Source: Longimicrobiaceae bacterium (lineage in GTDB: Bacteria > Gemmatimonadota > Gemmatimonadetes > Longimicrobiales > Longimicrobiaceae). From it: a DNA stretch of 35,607 nt. Positions 13,201-24,100 of the stretch are shown here, piece by piece; position 1 is the first letter of the stretch, and each line of letters begins with the position of its first letter. The stretch spans positions 1-35,607 of the forward strand of contig JASLAX010000225.1 in NCBI GenBank assembly GCA_030146875.1. The letters are read 5' to 3'. The translations under genes and the position numbers were made by a program. The notes below the pieces were generated by a model, which worked only from the letters and a program-made list of their open reading frames with translations, was not told the DNA's origin and made no database searches.

Positions 13201-14952
13201 CTGGACGAGCTTCCGCTCACGCCCAGCGGCAAGGTGGACCGCCGCCGCCTGCCCGCCCCCGAGGCGCCCAGCGCGTCGGAGCGCGAGAAGGCCGTGCCCC
13301 GCAACGCGGCGGAGGAGATCCTGGCCCGCCTCTGGGCCCAGGTGCTGAAGGTCGAGCGCGTGGGCATCCACGACAACTTCTTCGAGCTGGGCGGCGACTC
13401 CATCCTCTCCATCCAGATCATCGCCCGGGCGGCGCAGGAGGGGCTGCGGGTCACCCCCAAGCAGATGTTCCTGCACCAGACCGTGGCGGAGCTGGCCGAG
13501 GTGGCGGTGGAGACGCGCGGTCCGGGGCAGGAGGCGGAGCAGGGGCCGGTCACCGGCGCGGTTCCGCTGACGCCGGTGCAGCACTGGTTCTTCGCCCAGG
13601 CGCTGCCGGAGCCGCACCACTTCAACCTCTCCGCCCTGCTGGAGGCGCGCGGGCGGATCGACGCCGCGGCGATGGGGCGGGCCGTCGCCGCGGTGGTGGA
13701 GCACCACGACGCGCTGCGGATGCGCTTCCGCCACGGGGCGGGCGGGTGGACGGCGGAGTGCGCCGCCCCCGGCGGGGCCACGCCGTTCGAGGTGGCGGAC
13801 GTCTCGTCGCCCGACGACGCGGCCGCGCGGGCGGAGGAGGCGCAGCGCTCGCTGGACCTGGAGCGCGGGCCGCTCTTCCGGGTGGTGCTGATGGACGGCG
13901 GCGAAGGCCGCCCGCAGCGCCTGCTGGCGGTCGCCCACCACTTGGTGATGGACGCGGTGTCGTGGGGCGTCGTGCTCTCCGACCTGCACGCGGCCTACGC
14001 CGCGCTCGCGTCGGGCCAGCCGGTCGCGCTGCCGGCGAAGACCACCTCGTTCCGCCGCTGGGCGCAGCGCCTGTCGGCGCACGCCGCCTCCCCCGAGGTG
14101 CGCGCGGAGCTGGGGTACTGGACCGAGTTCGCGCGCCGCACGGCGCCGCCGCTCCCGCGCGACGGGGAGGGCGGGAACACCGAGGCCGACGCGCGCCACG
14201 TCCGCGCCACGCTGGACGCGGACACCACGCGCGCGCTGCTGACGGAGGTGCCGCCCGTCTACGGCACGCAGGTCAACGACGTGCTCCTCACCGCGCTCGC
14301 CGCCGCGCTCGCCGGCTGGACCGGGCGCGCGGAGGTGCTGGTGGACGTGGAGGGCCACGGCCGCGAGGACCTGTTCGAGGGCGTGGACCTCTCCCGCACC
14401 GTGGGCTGGTTCACGGCCATCCACCCGGTCCTGCTCCACGTCTCCGACCCGGCCGACGCGGGCGGGTCGCTCCGCGAGGTGAAGGAGGCGCTGCGCTCCG
14501 TTCCCGCCCGCGGGATCGGGCACGGGCTGCTGCGCTGGGCCGCGGACGACCCGTGGGTGCAGGAGGCGGTCGCGGCCGTTCCCGCGGCCCAGGTGTCGTT
14601 CAACTACCTGGGCCAGCAGTCGTCGGACGCGGCGGAGGGCGCCCTCCTGGCGCCCGTCGCGGGCGACGCGGGGGCGGCCCGCTCGCCCCGCGGCGCGCGC
14701 ACGCACCTGCTGGCGGTGGACGCGGCGGTCGCGGACGGCGAGCTTCAGGTGGCGTGGACCTACGGAGAGGGCGTGCACGAGCGCGCCACGGTGGAGCGGC
14801 TGGCGGCGGCGTTCGCGGACGCGCTGCGCGGGATCGTGGCGCACTGCCGCGACCCGAAGGCGGGGGGCTTCACCCCGTCGGACTTCGCGCTGGCGGGGCT
14901 GGACCAGGCGTCGCTCGACGCGCTGGTGGGCGGGCTGGGCGAGGAGCGCTGA
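10234..14952 (+). CDS. NRPS module 3, C-A-PCP-E, predicted branched aliphatic residue in D form
   Basis: Single-module NRPS of 1572 residues, 59 bases after module 2. The condensation domain has HHIVTDG (H179, H180, D184). The adenylation domain shows TSGSTGTPKG, VYGPTEGT, YRTGD and SGK (K1000). The carrier domain has GGDS (S1056). The epimerisation domain has canonical HHLVMDAVSW (H1235, H1236, D1240), EGHGRED and FNYLGQ. The pocket code by eye is DAWFLGVVFK. It is like the leucine code of module 1 in the first six positions and like Ile/Val codes in the last four, so a branched aliphatic residue is the best guess. The C-terminus (TPSDFALAGLDQASLDALVGGLGEER) would dock to the trimodular synthetase. 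As in modules 1 and 2, the condensation domain has an NRN(R/H)AE motif, unlike the (A/G)RTxxE of modules 4-6, so the three single-module genes look like duplicates of one ancestor. Confidence 0.95.
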   Translation: MEANGTPGRAALSEAKRALLEARLKGLAKPVARQPGIVPRGGGPVHPMSYAQERLWFLDHLSPGNPFYNIPCSSLMAADLDIGVMERALTEVARRHDAIRTVFRLVDGEPVQVVLPPYEMKVEVEDIRGPNGEPAPDALVRRKASEEGARPFDLENGPLMRCKLFRVSDQDYAQILTLHHIVTDGWAMPIVTREMEQLYEAFVEGKPSPLPELEIQYTDYSAWQRDYLTGKVLQKQVDYWKQHLAGAPTLELPTDRPRPAVQSFRGGIYRFVLPAHVEESIRLLANAESVSVNMLVMAAFYVLLARYAEQDDVVVGTLVGNRNHAELEPVVGFFVNSAAVRARLDGDITFRELMKQVRTGVLDADAHQDLPFDTVVDELGAERDLSRNPVFQVMYFHHTFVKTHHHLEDSSMRTRLNVRSLFPETNISLTDTGATKFDMTLASMETGNGLRCMAEYNSDLWDEPTVARMMHHLRVLIESAIADPSTPVSRLALTRDDEVRRLTREWNDTARDYPRDATLPALLSARAAQAPDAAAVEAGGARLSYGELDARSAALARRLVAEGVRPGDRVALAAGHTAEGAVGAAAILKAGATVVPLDPAYPAARLSLLMDDAAVRAVVATEALAGALPARDVPTIVVGSGSAEDGDGELPAAAATDAAYLVYTSGSTGTPKGVLIPHRAVVRTVVDTDYVSISPGHRVAWMASPAFDASVWELWGPLANGATAVAVEKDVALSPQAFGAAVRDGGLTHVFLTTQLFNGLVRAEPGILSGLEYVLFGGEAVDPRPVRDALRSGAPRNLVHVYGPTEGTVFTTAHRVESLGDEAYTVPIGRPIANGRVHVLDRLGQTAPTGVFGELFVAGDGVALGYLDGPELNAERFVPDPFSAESGARMYRTGDRARWLPDGTLEFGGRYDDQVKVRGHRIEPGEVEAALRRHPSVRDAAVAGREDGAADRRLVAYVVPGGAAPDAAELRAFLRETLPEHMVPAAVVVLDELPLTPSGKVDRRRLPAPEAPSASEREKAVPRNAAEEILARLWAQVLKVERVGIHDNFFELGGDSILSIQIIARAAQEGLRVTPKQMFLHQTVAELAEVAVETRGPGQEAEQGPVTGAVPLTPVQHWFFAQALPEPHHFNLSALLEARGRIDAAAMGRAVAAVVEHHDALRMRFRHGAGGWTAECAAPGGATPFEVADVSSPDDAAARAEEAQRSLDLERGPLFRVVLMDGGEGRPQRLLAVAHHLVMDAVSWGVVLSDLHAAYAALASGQPVALPAKTTSFRRWAQRLSAHAASPEVRAELGYWTEFARRTAPPLPRDGEGGNTEADARHVRATLDADTTRALLTEVPPVYGTQVNDVLLTALAAALAGWTGRAEVLVDVEGHGREDLFEGVDLSRTVGWFTAIHPVLLHVSDPADAGGSLREVKEALRSVPARGIGHGLLRWAADDPWVQEAVAAVPAAQVSFNYLGQQSSDAAEGALLAPVAGDAGAARSPRGARTHLLAVDAAVADGELQVAWTYGEGVHERATVERLAAAFADALRGIVAHCRDPKAGGFTPSDFALAGLDQASLDALVGGLGEER

Positions 14953-14970
14953 GCCGGGCGGTACACAGAC

Positions 14971-14976
14971 GAGGAG
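14971..14976 (+). promoter_or_regulatory. strong ribosome binding site before the small coupled ORF
   Basis: GAGGAG lies 5 bases before an ATG at 14982. No comparable site precedes the trimodular NRPS start at 15140, so this may be the ribosome entry point for both. Confidence 0.5.
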
Positions 14977-14981
14977 CGGGG

Positions 14982-15143
14982 ATGCGGGAGGAGACGAGCG
15001 TGGGGTCCGCCGGGGCGGCGGTGCGGGGGGAGCGGGTGCTCCCCCCCGCGCCGGCGCCCGCCGGCGCGCCGCCGCACGGCGGGGACGACGTCCGGGAGAC
15101 GGGGACGGCGGACGCCGCGCGGGCGGGGGTCCCCGCGCGATGA
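14982..15143 (+). CDS. small ORF (53 codons) coupled to the trimodular NRPS gene
   Basis: Predicted product of 53 residues, starting MREETSVGSAG and ending DAARAGVPAR, rich in Ala, Gly and Pro, with no recognisable domain or membrane segment. It begins 29 bases after the module 3 stop with a GAGGAG site at good spacing. Its TGA overlaps the ATG of the next gene in an ATGA arrangement (15140-15143). That is the classic geometry for termination-reinitiation coupling. It may be only a translated leader that delivers ribosomes to the trimodular gene, or a short unrecognised peptide. Low-complexity composition means a chance ORF is also possible. Confidence 0.4.
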   Translation: MREETSVGSAGAAVRGERVLPPAPAPAGAPPHGGDDVRETGTADAARAGVPAR

Positions 15144-18100
15144 GCGACATCTCCAGGCGGCTGGGCGAGCTTTCCCCCGAGCGGCGGAAGCTCCTGGAGC
15201 TGCGCATGAAGGCCCAGCGGAAGGAGGCGGCCCCGCCCCCGCCGTCCGCCGCGCCGCGCGAGGAGGGCGTGTTCCCGCTGTCGTTCGCGCAGCAGCGGCT
15301 CTGGCTGATGGACCGCCTGGAGCCGGGGAGCAGCGCGTACAACATGCCCTCCCCCCTGCGCTTCCGCGGCCCGATGGAGCACGCTCCGCTGGAGCGCGCC
15401 CTGGACGAGGTGGTGCGCCGCCACGAGACGCTGCGCACGCACGTGGAGGTGCGCGACGGCGAGCCGGTGCAGGTGGTCTCGCCGCACTCCGCCGTCTCCC
15501 TGCCGCTGGTCGACCTCACCGGCCTCTCCGGCGAGGAGCGCGAGGACGAGGTGCGCCGCCGGGCGAGCGAGGACGCGCGCCTCCCCTTCGCGCTGGACCG
15601 GGGCCCCCTCTTCCGCGCCTCGCTGCTGCGGGTCGCGCCCGACGACCACGTCCTGCTCTGGAACGTCCACCACGCGGTGAGCGACGGCTGGTCCACGAGC
15701 ATCCTGTTCCGCGAGCTGCTGGGGCTGTACCACGTCTTCCAGTCGGGCGGCGCCTCCCCGCTCCCCCCGCTCCCCACCCAGTACGGCGACCACGCGGCGG
15801 AGCAGCGCCGGCGCCTGCAGGGAAGGGCGCTGGAGGAGCAGCTCTCGTACTGGCGCCGCCGCTTCGAGGGCGCGCCGGCCCTGCTGGAGCTGCCCACCGA
15901 CCGCCCGCGCCCGCCGGTGGAGAGCCACCGTGGCGCCTCGCTGGAGTTCCACCTCTCCGCGGAGACGATGGCGCGGGTGGCGGAGGCGGGGCGCGCGGCC
16001 GACGCCACGCTCTTCATGACGCTGCTGGCGGCGTGGCAGGTCCTGCTCTCGCGCTGGAGCGGGCAGGAGGACGTGGTGGTCGGCACGCCCATCGCCAACC
16101 GCACGCGGCCGGAGCTGGAGGGGCTGATCGGCTTCTTCGCCAACACGCTGGCCCTGCGCGGCGACCTCTCCGGCGACCCCACCTTCCGCGAGCTGCTGGG
16201 GCGGGTGCGCGAGACCACGCTGGAGGCGTACGACCACCAGGACCTGCCGTTCGAGAAGCTGGTGGAGGAGGTGCGCGTGGAGCGCTCCATGGCGCACTCG
16301 CCCATCTTCCAGGTGATGTTCACGCTCCAGAACGCCCCCGGCCTGCCCGGCGGCGGCGGGAGCGGCTCGGCGGCGGGGACGCGCGAGGGCGGGGGGGTCC
16401 AGGTCGGCTCGCTGGACCGCGACGTCCAGGGCGCCAAGTTCGACGTGGCCCTGGCCCTGGGGGACGGCGGGTCGGGGCGCTACTGGGCCTCGCTGGAGTA
16501 CGCGACGGACCTGTTCGACGCGTCGACGGCGCAGAGGATGGCGGACCACTTCGCCACGCTGCTGCGGGAGGTGGGCCGCGACATCGACCGCCCCATCTCG
16601 CGCCTGCCGTTGATGGACCAGGCGGAGCGGAGCGCCGTGCTGGCAATGGACGACGCCACGGCGCTGGCCGCCCCTCCCCGCGGCGAGCGCATCCACGACC
16701 TGGTGCGCGCGCAGGCGGAGCGGACGCCGGACGCCGTCGCGCTCGTCCACGGCGCGCGCCGCCTCACCTACTCCGACGTCGAGCGCGCCTCGAACCGCCT
16801 CGCCCGTCGTCTGACGGCGCTGGGTGTCGGGCCCGAGGCGATCGTGGGGGTGGCGCTGGACCGCACGCCCGATCTCCCCATTGCCCTTCTCGCCGTTCTG
16901 AAGGCGGGCGGTGCGTACGTGCCTCTCGATCCCGCGTATCCGGCGGAGCGCGTCGCCTACATGGTGGCGGACTCCGGCGCGGGCGTCGTGCTGACCCAAT
17001 CGTCCCACGCGCACCTCTTCGACGGAACGGACGCCGTCGTGGTGAGGCTGGACGAGGAGGCGGACGCCCTCGCGTCGGCCGACGACGAGCCGGTCGACGG
17101 CGGGGCGGGGGCGGAGAACCGGGCGTACGTCATCTACACCTCGGGGTCCACGGGCCGGCCCAAGGGGGTGGAGATCGAGCACCGCAGCACCGTCGCGTTC
17201 CTCCGCTGGTACCGCGAGAACGTGCCCGCGGAGGAGCTGTCGGCGCACCTCGGCGGGACGTCGGTGGCCTTCGACGTGTCGATCGCGGAGATCTTCGGCA
17301 CCCTCTCCGCCGGCGGCACGCTCTGGCTGGTGGAGAACGCCCTCTCCCTCGCCGAGCTTCCGGCGGAGGCGGGGGTCCGCCTGGCGACGATGGTCCCCAG
17401 CGCCGCGGCCGAGCTGCTGCGGATGGAGGGGATCCCGCCCTCCGTCGCGTCGATGAACCTGGGCGGCGAGGCGCTCCCGCTCGACCTGGCCCGGCGGCTG
17501 CTGGCGACGGGGACGGTGCGCACGGTGCGCAACTGCTACGGGCCCACGGAGGACACGACCTACACCACGGTGTGGGATGTGCCGGCGGACGCGCGCAAGA
17601 TGCTGGTCGGCAAGCCGATCGGCGGGACGCGGCTCTACGTGCTGGACCGGCACCTGGAGCCCGTGCCCGTAGGCGTTCCCGGCGAGCTGTACATCGCCGG
17701 GGAGGGCCTGGCGCGCGGCTACCTCTCGCGCCCGGGGCTGACGGCGGAGCGGTGGGTGCCCGATCCGTTCTCCGCCGAGCCGGGGGCGCGGATGTACCGC
17801 GTGATGGACCTGGTGCGCCGCCTGCCCAGCGGGGAGGTCGACTACCTGGGGCGGACGGACACGCAGGTGAAGGTGCGGGGCTTCCGCATCGAGCTGGGCG
17901 AGGTGGAGGCGCGGCTGCGCGAGCACCCCGCGCTGGCCGCGGCGGTCGCGGGCGCGCGGCCGGACGGGAGCGGCACCAACCGGCTGGTCGCCTGGGTGGT
18001 GCCGGCGGACGGCGCCGCGCCGGAGACGGCGGAGCTGCGGGCGTGGGTGCGCGAGCGGCTGCCGGAGCACATGGCGCCCTCCGCCTTCGTCGTGCTGGAG

Positions 18101-21100
18101 GCGCTTCCTCTCACCCCGAACGGGAAGGTGGACCGCCGCGCGCTTCCCGATCCGGGCGGCGACGCCGGCGCGGCGGAGTTCGTGGCGCCGCGCACGCCCA
18201 CCGAGGAGGTGCTGGCGGCGATCTGGGGCGAGCTGCTGCGGGCGGAGCGCATCGGGGCGCACGACCACTTCTTCGAGCGCGGCGGGCACTCGCTGCTCGG
18301 CACGCAGGTCGTCTCCCGGGTGCGCGAGGCGCTGGGGGTGGAGCTGCCGCTGCGCGCGCTCTTCGAGGCGCCCACGCTGGCCGCGCTGGCGGAGCGGATC
18401 GACGCGGCGCAGCGGGCGGAGCAGGGCATCGAGCAGCCGCCGCTGGTCCGCGCCGCGCGCGACGGCGACCCGCCGCTCTCCTTCGCGCAGGAGCGGCTCT
18501 GGTTCATCGACCGCCTGGAGCCCGGCTCGCCGCTCTACAACATGAGCGCGCCGCTGCGCTTCCGCGGCCCCATCGACCCCGCCGCGCTGGAGCGGGCGCT
18601 GGCGGAGACCGTCCGCCGCCACGAGGCGCTGCGCACCGTCTTCGCGGACGGACCCGCGGGCCCGGTGCAGCGCATCCTCCCGCCCTCCTTCGCGCTGCCG
18701 GTGGAGGACCTCACCGCGCTCGCGGAGGAGGAGCGCGAGCGGGCGCTGGTGCGCCTGGCCACGGAGATGGGCACGCGGCCGTACGACCTGGCCGCCGGCC
18801 CCCTCTTCCGCGCCGTGCTGGTGCGCGCGGCGGAGGACGACCACGCGCTGCTGATGGGGATGCACCACGCCGTGAGCGACGGCTGGTCGATGGGGATCCT
18901 GTTCCGCGAGGTGTCGGCGCTGTACGGTGCCTTCCAGGCGGGCGAGCCCTCGCCGCTGCCGGAGCTCCCGCTGCAGTACGCCGACTACGCCGTCTGGCAG
19001 CGCGGCTGGCTCCGCGGCGAGGTGCTGGACCGGCAGATCGGCTTCTGGCGCCGCGCGCTGGAGGGCGCGCCGGAGGCCATCGACCTGCCCACCGACCGCC
19101 CCCGCCCGCCGGTGCGCAGCCACGCCGGCGGCACCCGCTCGTTCGTCCTCTCCCCGGAGCTGTCGGACGCGGTGCGCGCGCTGGGGCGGAAGGAGGGCGC
19201 CACGCTCTTCATGACGCTGCTGTCGGCGTGGGACGTCCTGCTCTCGCGCTGGAGCGGGCAGGACGACGTGGTCGTCGGCACCCCCATCGCCGGGCGCACG
19301 CACCGCGAGGTGGAGGGGCTGATCGGCTTCTTCGTGAACACGCTCGCCATCCGCGCCGACCTGTCGGGCGAGCCGAGCTTCCGCGCGCTCCTGGCCCGCG
19401 TCCGCGAGGCCACGCTGGGCGCCTACGCCCACCAGGAGCTGCCCTTCGAGCGGCTGGTGGAGGAGCTGAACGCCGAGCGCTCGCTGAGCCGCACGCCCGT
19501 GTACCAGGTGATGTTCTCGATGCAGAACACGCCGGACGGCGGTGGAGAGGGCGGGGCGGAGGGCGGCGGAGGGCTGGAGGTCAGCGGCGTGGCGCGCGAG
19601 GGAACCGTCGCCAAGACGGACCTGACGCTCACCATGGGCGAGGCCCGCGACGGCCGCATCTACGGCTCCATCGAATACGCGGCGGAGCTGTTCGACGACG
19701 CGACGGTCGAGCGGATGGCGGGGCACCTGACGGCGCTGCTCGCGGGCGTCGTCGCGGACCCCGCGCTCCCCGTCTCCCGCATCCCGCTGATGGCGGGCGA
19801 CGAGCGCGCCGCCGTCCTCTCCGTGGACGGCGAGATCGTCCCCGCGCGCGGCGAGCGCATCCACGACCTGGTGCGCGCGCAGGCGGAGCGGACGCCGGAC
19901 GCCGTCGCGCTCGTCCACGGCGCGCGCCGCCTCGGCTACGCGGAGGTGGAGCGCGCCTCGAACCGCCTCGCCCGTCGTCTGAGGACGCTGGGCGTGGGGC
20001 CGGAGTCGATCGTGGGCGTCGCGCTCGACCGCACGCCCGACCTCCCCGTCGCCCTCCTCGCCGTGCTCAAGGCCGGCGGGGCGTACGTGCCGCTGGACCC
20101 GGCCTACCCGGCGGAGCGCGTCGCCTACATGGTGGCGGACTCGGGCGCGGGCGTGGTGCTCACGCAGGCGTCGCACGCGCACCTCTTCGACGGGACGGAC
20201 GCCGTCCTGGTGCGGCTGGACGAGGAGGCGGACGCCCTGGCGTCGCTGGACGCGTCCGACGTGGACGGCGGGGCGGGGGCGGAGAACCGGGCGTACGTCA
20301 TCTACACCTCGGGGTCCACGGGGCGTCCGAAGGGCGTGGAGATCGAGCATCGCAGCACCGTCGCCTTCCTCCGCTGGTACCGCGAGAACGTGCCGGCGGA
20401 GGAGCTGTCCGCGCACCTGGGGTCGACGTCGGTGGCGTTCGACGTGTCGATCGCGGAGATCTTCGGCACCCTCTCCGCCGGCGGGACGCTCTGGCTGGTG
20501 GAGAACGCCCTCTCCCTCGCGGAGCTTCCCGACGCGGGGATCCGGCTGGCGTCGATGGTCCCCAGCGCCGCGGCGGAGCTGCTGCGGATGGGCGGCATCC
20601 CCGCGTCCGTCCAGTCGCTGAACCTGGGCGGCGAGGCGCTCCCGCTCGACCTGGTGCGCGCCCTCCTGGCGACCGGCACCGTGCGGACGGTGCGCAACTG
20701 CTACGGCCCTACGGAGGACACGACCTACACCACGGTGTGGGAGGCCCCGGCGGACGCGGCGCGCGTGCTGGTCGGCCGGCCCATCGCTGGGACGCGGCTC
20801 TACGTGCTCGATCGCCATCTCGAGCCCGTGCCCGTGGGGGTTCCCGGCGAGCTGTACATCGCCGGGGAGGGCCTGGCGCGCGGCTACCTCGCCCGCCCGG
20901 GGCTGACGGCGGAGCGGTGGGTGCCGGACCCGTTCTCCGCCGAGCCGGGGGCGCGGATGTACCGCGTGATGGACCTCGTCCGCCGCCTGCCGAGCGGGGA
21001 GGTCGACTACCTCGGACGGACGGACACGCAGGTGAAGGTGCGGGGCTTCCGCATCGAGCTGGGCGAGATCGAGGCGCGGCTGCGCGAGCACCCCGCCGTG

Positions 21101-24100
21101 CGCGACGCCGTGGTCGCCGTGCGCGGCGAGACGGGGGACGCGCGGCGCCTGGTGGGCTGGGTGGTGGCGGAGGAGGGGGCGGATGCGCCCGCGACGCCGG
21201 AGCTGCGGGCGTGGCTGCGCGCGTCGCTGCCGGACCACATGGTGCCGGCGGCCATCGCCGCGCTGGACGCGCTCCCCCGCACCCCCAATGGCAAGCTGGA
21301 CCGCCGCGCGCTCCCGGAGCCGGAGGCGCAGGGCGCGGCCGAGCACGTCCCGCCGCGCACCCCCACCGAGGAGGTGCTGGCGGCCATCTGGGGCGAGCTG
21401 CTGCGGGCGGAGCGCATCGGGGCGCACGACCACTTCTTCGAGCGGGGCGGGCACTCGCTGCTCGGCACGCAGGTCGTCTCCCGGGTGCGCGAGGCGCTGG
21501 GGGTGGAGCTCCCGCTGCGCGCCGTCTTCGAGGCGCCGGTCCTCTCCGCGCTGGCCGAGCGCGTGGACGCGGCGCAGCGCGTGGAGCAGGGGATCGACGC
21601 GCCGCCCGTGGTTCCCGTGCCGCGCGACCGCGACCTGCCGCTGTCGTTCGCGCAGGAGCGGCTCTGGTTCATCGACCGCCTGGAGCCGGGGTCGCCGGTC
21701 TACAACCTTCCCGCGCCCCTGCGCCTGCGCGGCCCGCTGGACGCGGCGGCGCTGGAGCGCGCCCTGGGCGAGGTCGTGCGCCGCCACGAGGCGCTGCGCA
21801 CCGTGTTCGCGCTGGTGGACGGCTCCCCGGTGCAGCGCATCCTCCCCGCGTCCTTCTCGCTCCCGGTGGAGGAGCTGCGGGCGGAGGACGGGGACGAGCG
21901 GGAGACGGCGCTCGCCCGCCGCGCCGACCGCGAGGCCGCGCGCCCGTTCGAACTGGCCCGGGGCCCGCTCTTCCGCGCCACGCTGGTGCGGATGGCGGAC
22001 GACGACCATGCCCTGCTCCTCTCCATGCACCACGTGGTGAGCGACGGGTGGAGCATGGGCGTGCTGATGGGCGAGCTGTCCGCGCTCTACGGCGCCTTCG
22101 CGGCCGGCGAGCCCTCGCCGCTGCCGCCGCTGCCGGTGCAGTACGCCGACCACGCCGTGTGGCAGCGCGGCTGGCTGCGGGGCGAGACGCTGGAGCGGCA
22201 GATCGACTTCTGGCGGCGCTCGCTGGCCGGCGCCCCCGAGGCGCTGGAGCTGCCCACCGACCGCCCGCGCCCGGCGGTCCAGGACACCGCCGGCGCCCGG
22301 CACCGCTTCGTCTTCCCCACGGCGCTGGCCGAGGGCGTGCGAGGCCTGGCCCGCGAGTCGGGCGCCACGCTCTTCATGACGCTGCTCGCCGCCTGGGACC
22401 TGCTCCTCGCCCGCTGGAGCGGGCAGGAAGACGTGGTGGTGGGCACCCCCATCGCCGGCCGCACGCGCCGCGAGACCGAGGGGCTGATCGGCTTCTTCGT
22501 GAACACGCTGGCGCTGCGGACCGACCTCTCCGGCGACCCCACCTTCCGCGAGCTGCTGGCCCGGGTGCGCGAGACCACCCTGGGCGCGTACGCCCACCAG
22601 GAGCTGCCGTTCGAGCGGCTGGTGGAGGAGCTGAAGACGGAGCGCACCCTGGCGCGCACCCCCGTCTACCAGGTGATGTTCGCCATGCAGAACACCCCCG
22701 AGGGCGGGGGCGGCGGGGGCGCGGGCTTCGGCGGGCTGCGGGTCTCCGGCGTGGGCGGGCAGGGGACGGAGGTCGCCCGCCACGACCTGACGCTGAGCAT
22801 GGGAGAGACGCCCGACGGCGGGCTGCACGGCTCGCTGGAGTTCGCCACCGCGCTCTTCGACGCCGAGACCACGGGGCGGATGATCGTCCACCTGGGCGCG
22901 CTGCTGAGCGCCGCCGTGGCGGACCCCGGCCGGCGGATCTCGGAGCTGGAGATGATGGGCGAGGAGGAGCGCGCGCTGGTGATGGAGCGGTGGAACGACA
23001 CCGCGCGCGAGCGCCCGCTGGACCTCCCCTTCCACGAGCACTTCGCGGCCGCGGCGCGGCGGACGCCGGCCGCTCCGGCGGTGGCGTGCGGCGACCGTAC
23101 GCTCACCTTCGCCGAGCTGGACGCGGCCGCCAACCGGCTGGCGAACCGCCTGCGCCGCCTGGGAGTGGGGCCGGAGTCGCTGGTGGCCCTGTCGGTGGAG
23201 CGGTCGAACGAGGCGATCGTGGGGATCCTGGGGACGATGAAGGCGGGCGCCGCGTACGTCCCCGTGGACCCCGCGTACCCGGCGGAGCGCATCGAGTACA
23301 TGCTGCGGGACTCCGGCGCGCGGGTCCTGCTCACCCAGGAGCGCTTCGCCGGCCGGATCGCGGCCGAGGGCTTCACCGTCCTGCGGCTCGACTCCGGGTG
23401 GGCGCAGATCGAGACGGAGAGCGCGGAGGCGCCGGACGTGCCGGTGGACCCGGCGAACCCGGCGTACGTCATCTACACGTCGGGCTCCACCGGGCAGCCC
23501 AAGGGCGTGGTCGTGCCCCACCGCGGGCTGGTCAACGCCGTGATGGCTACGCTCGAGGAGGAGGAGCTGGCCGCGGGCGACGTGGTGCTGCAGTTCGTCT
23601 CGCTCTCGTTCGACGCCTCGTGGCTGGAGATCGGGCCGGCGCTGCTGGGCGGCGCCACGCTGCGGATGGCGCCGGCGGCGGAGCTGATGCCGGGGCCGGA
23701 CCTGGTGCGGCGGATCGAGGAATGGGGGGTCACGGCGCTCTTCATGACCCCCGCGGCGCTGGGCGCGCTGCCGGTCGCGGAGCTTCCGCTCGTGCGGCTG
23801 GTGCAGGTGGGCGGCGAGGCGCTGCCGGCGGAGCTGGTGGAGCGATGGGGCCGCGGGCGGCGCTTCCTGAACGCCTACGGGCCCACGGAGACGAGCGTCT
23901 GGTGCAGCGGCGGCGAGGTGCGTCCGGGAGAGGGGAAGCCGACCATCGTGCGGCCCATCCCGAACCTGCGCGCGTACGTGCTGGACCCCGGCCTTCGCCC
24001 GGTGCCCATCGGCGTGCCGGGCGAGCTGTGGGTGGGCGGCGCGGGGGTGACCCGCGGCTACCACCGCCGGCCGGGGCTCACGGCGGAGCGCTTCCTTCCC

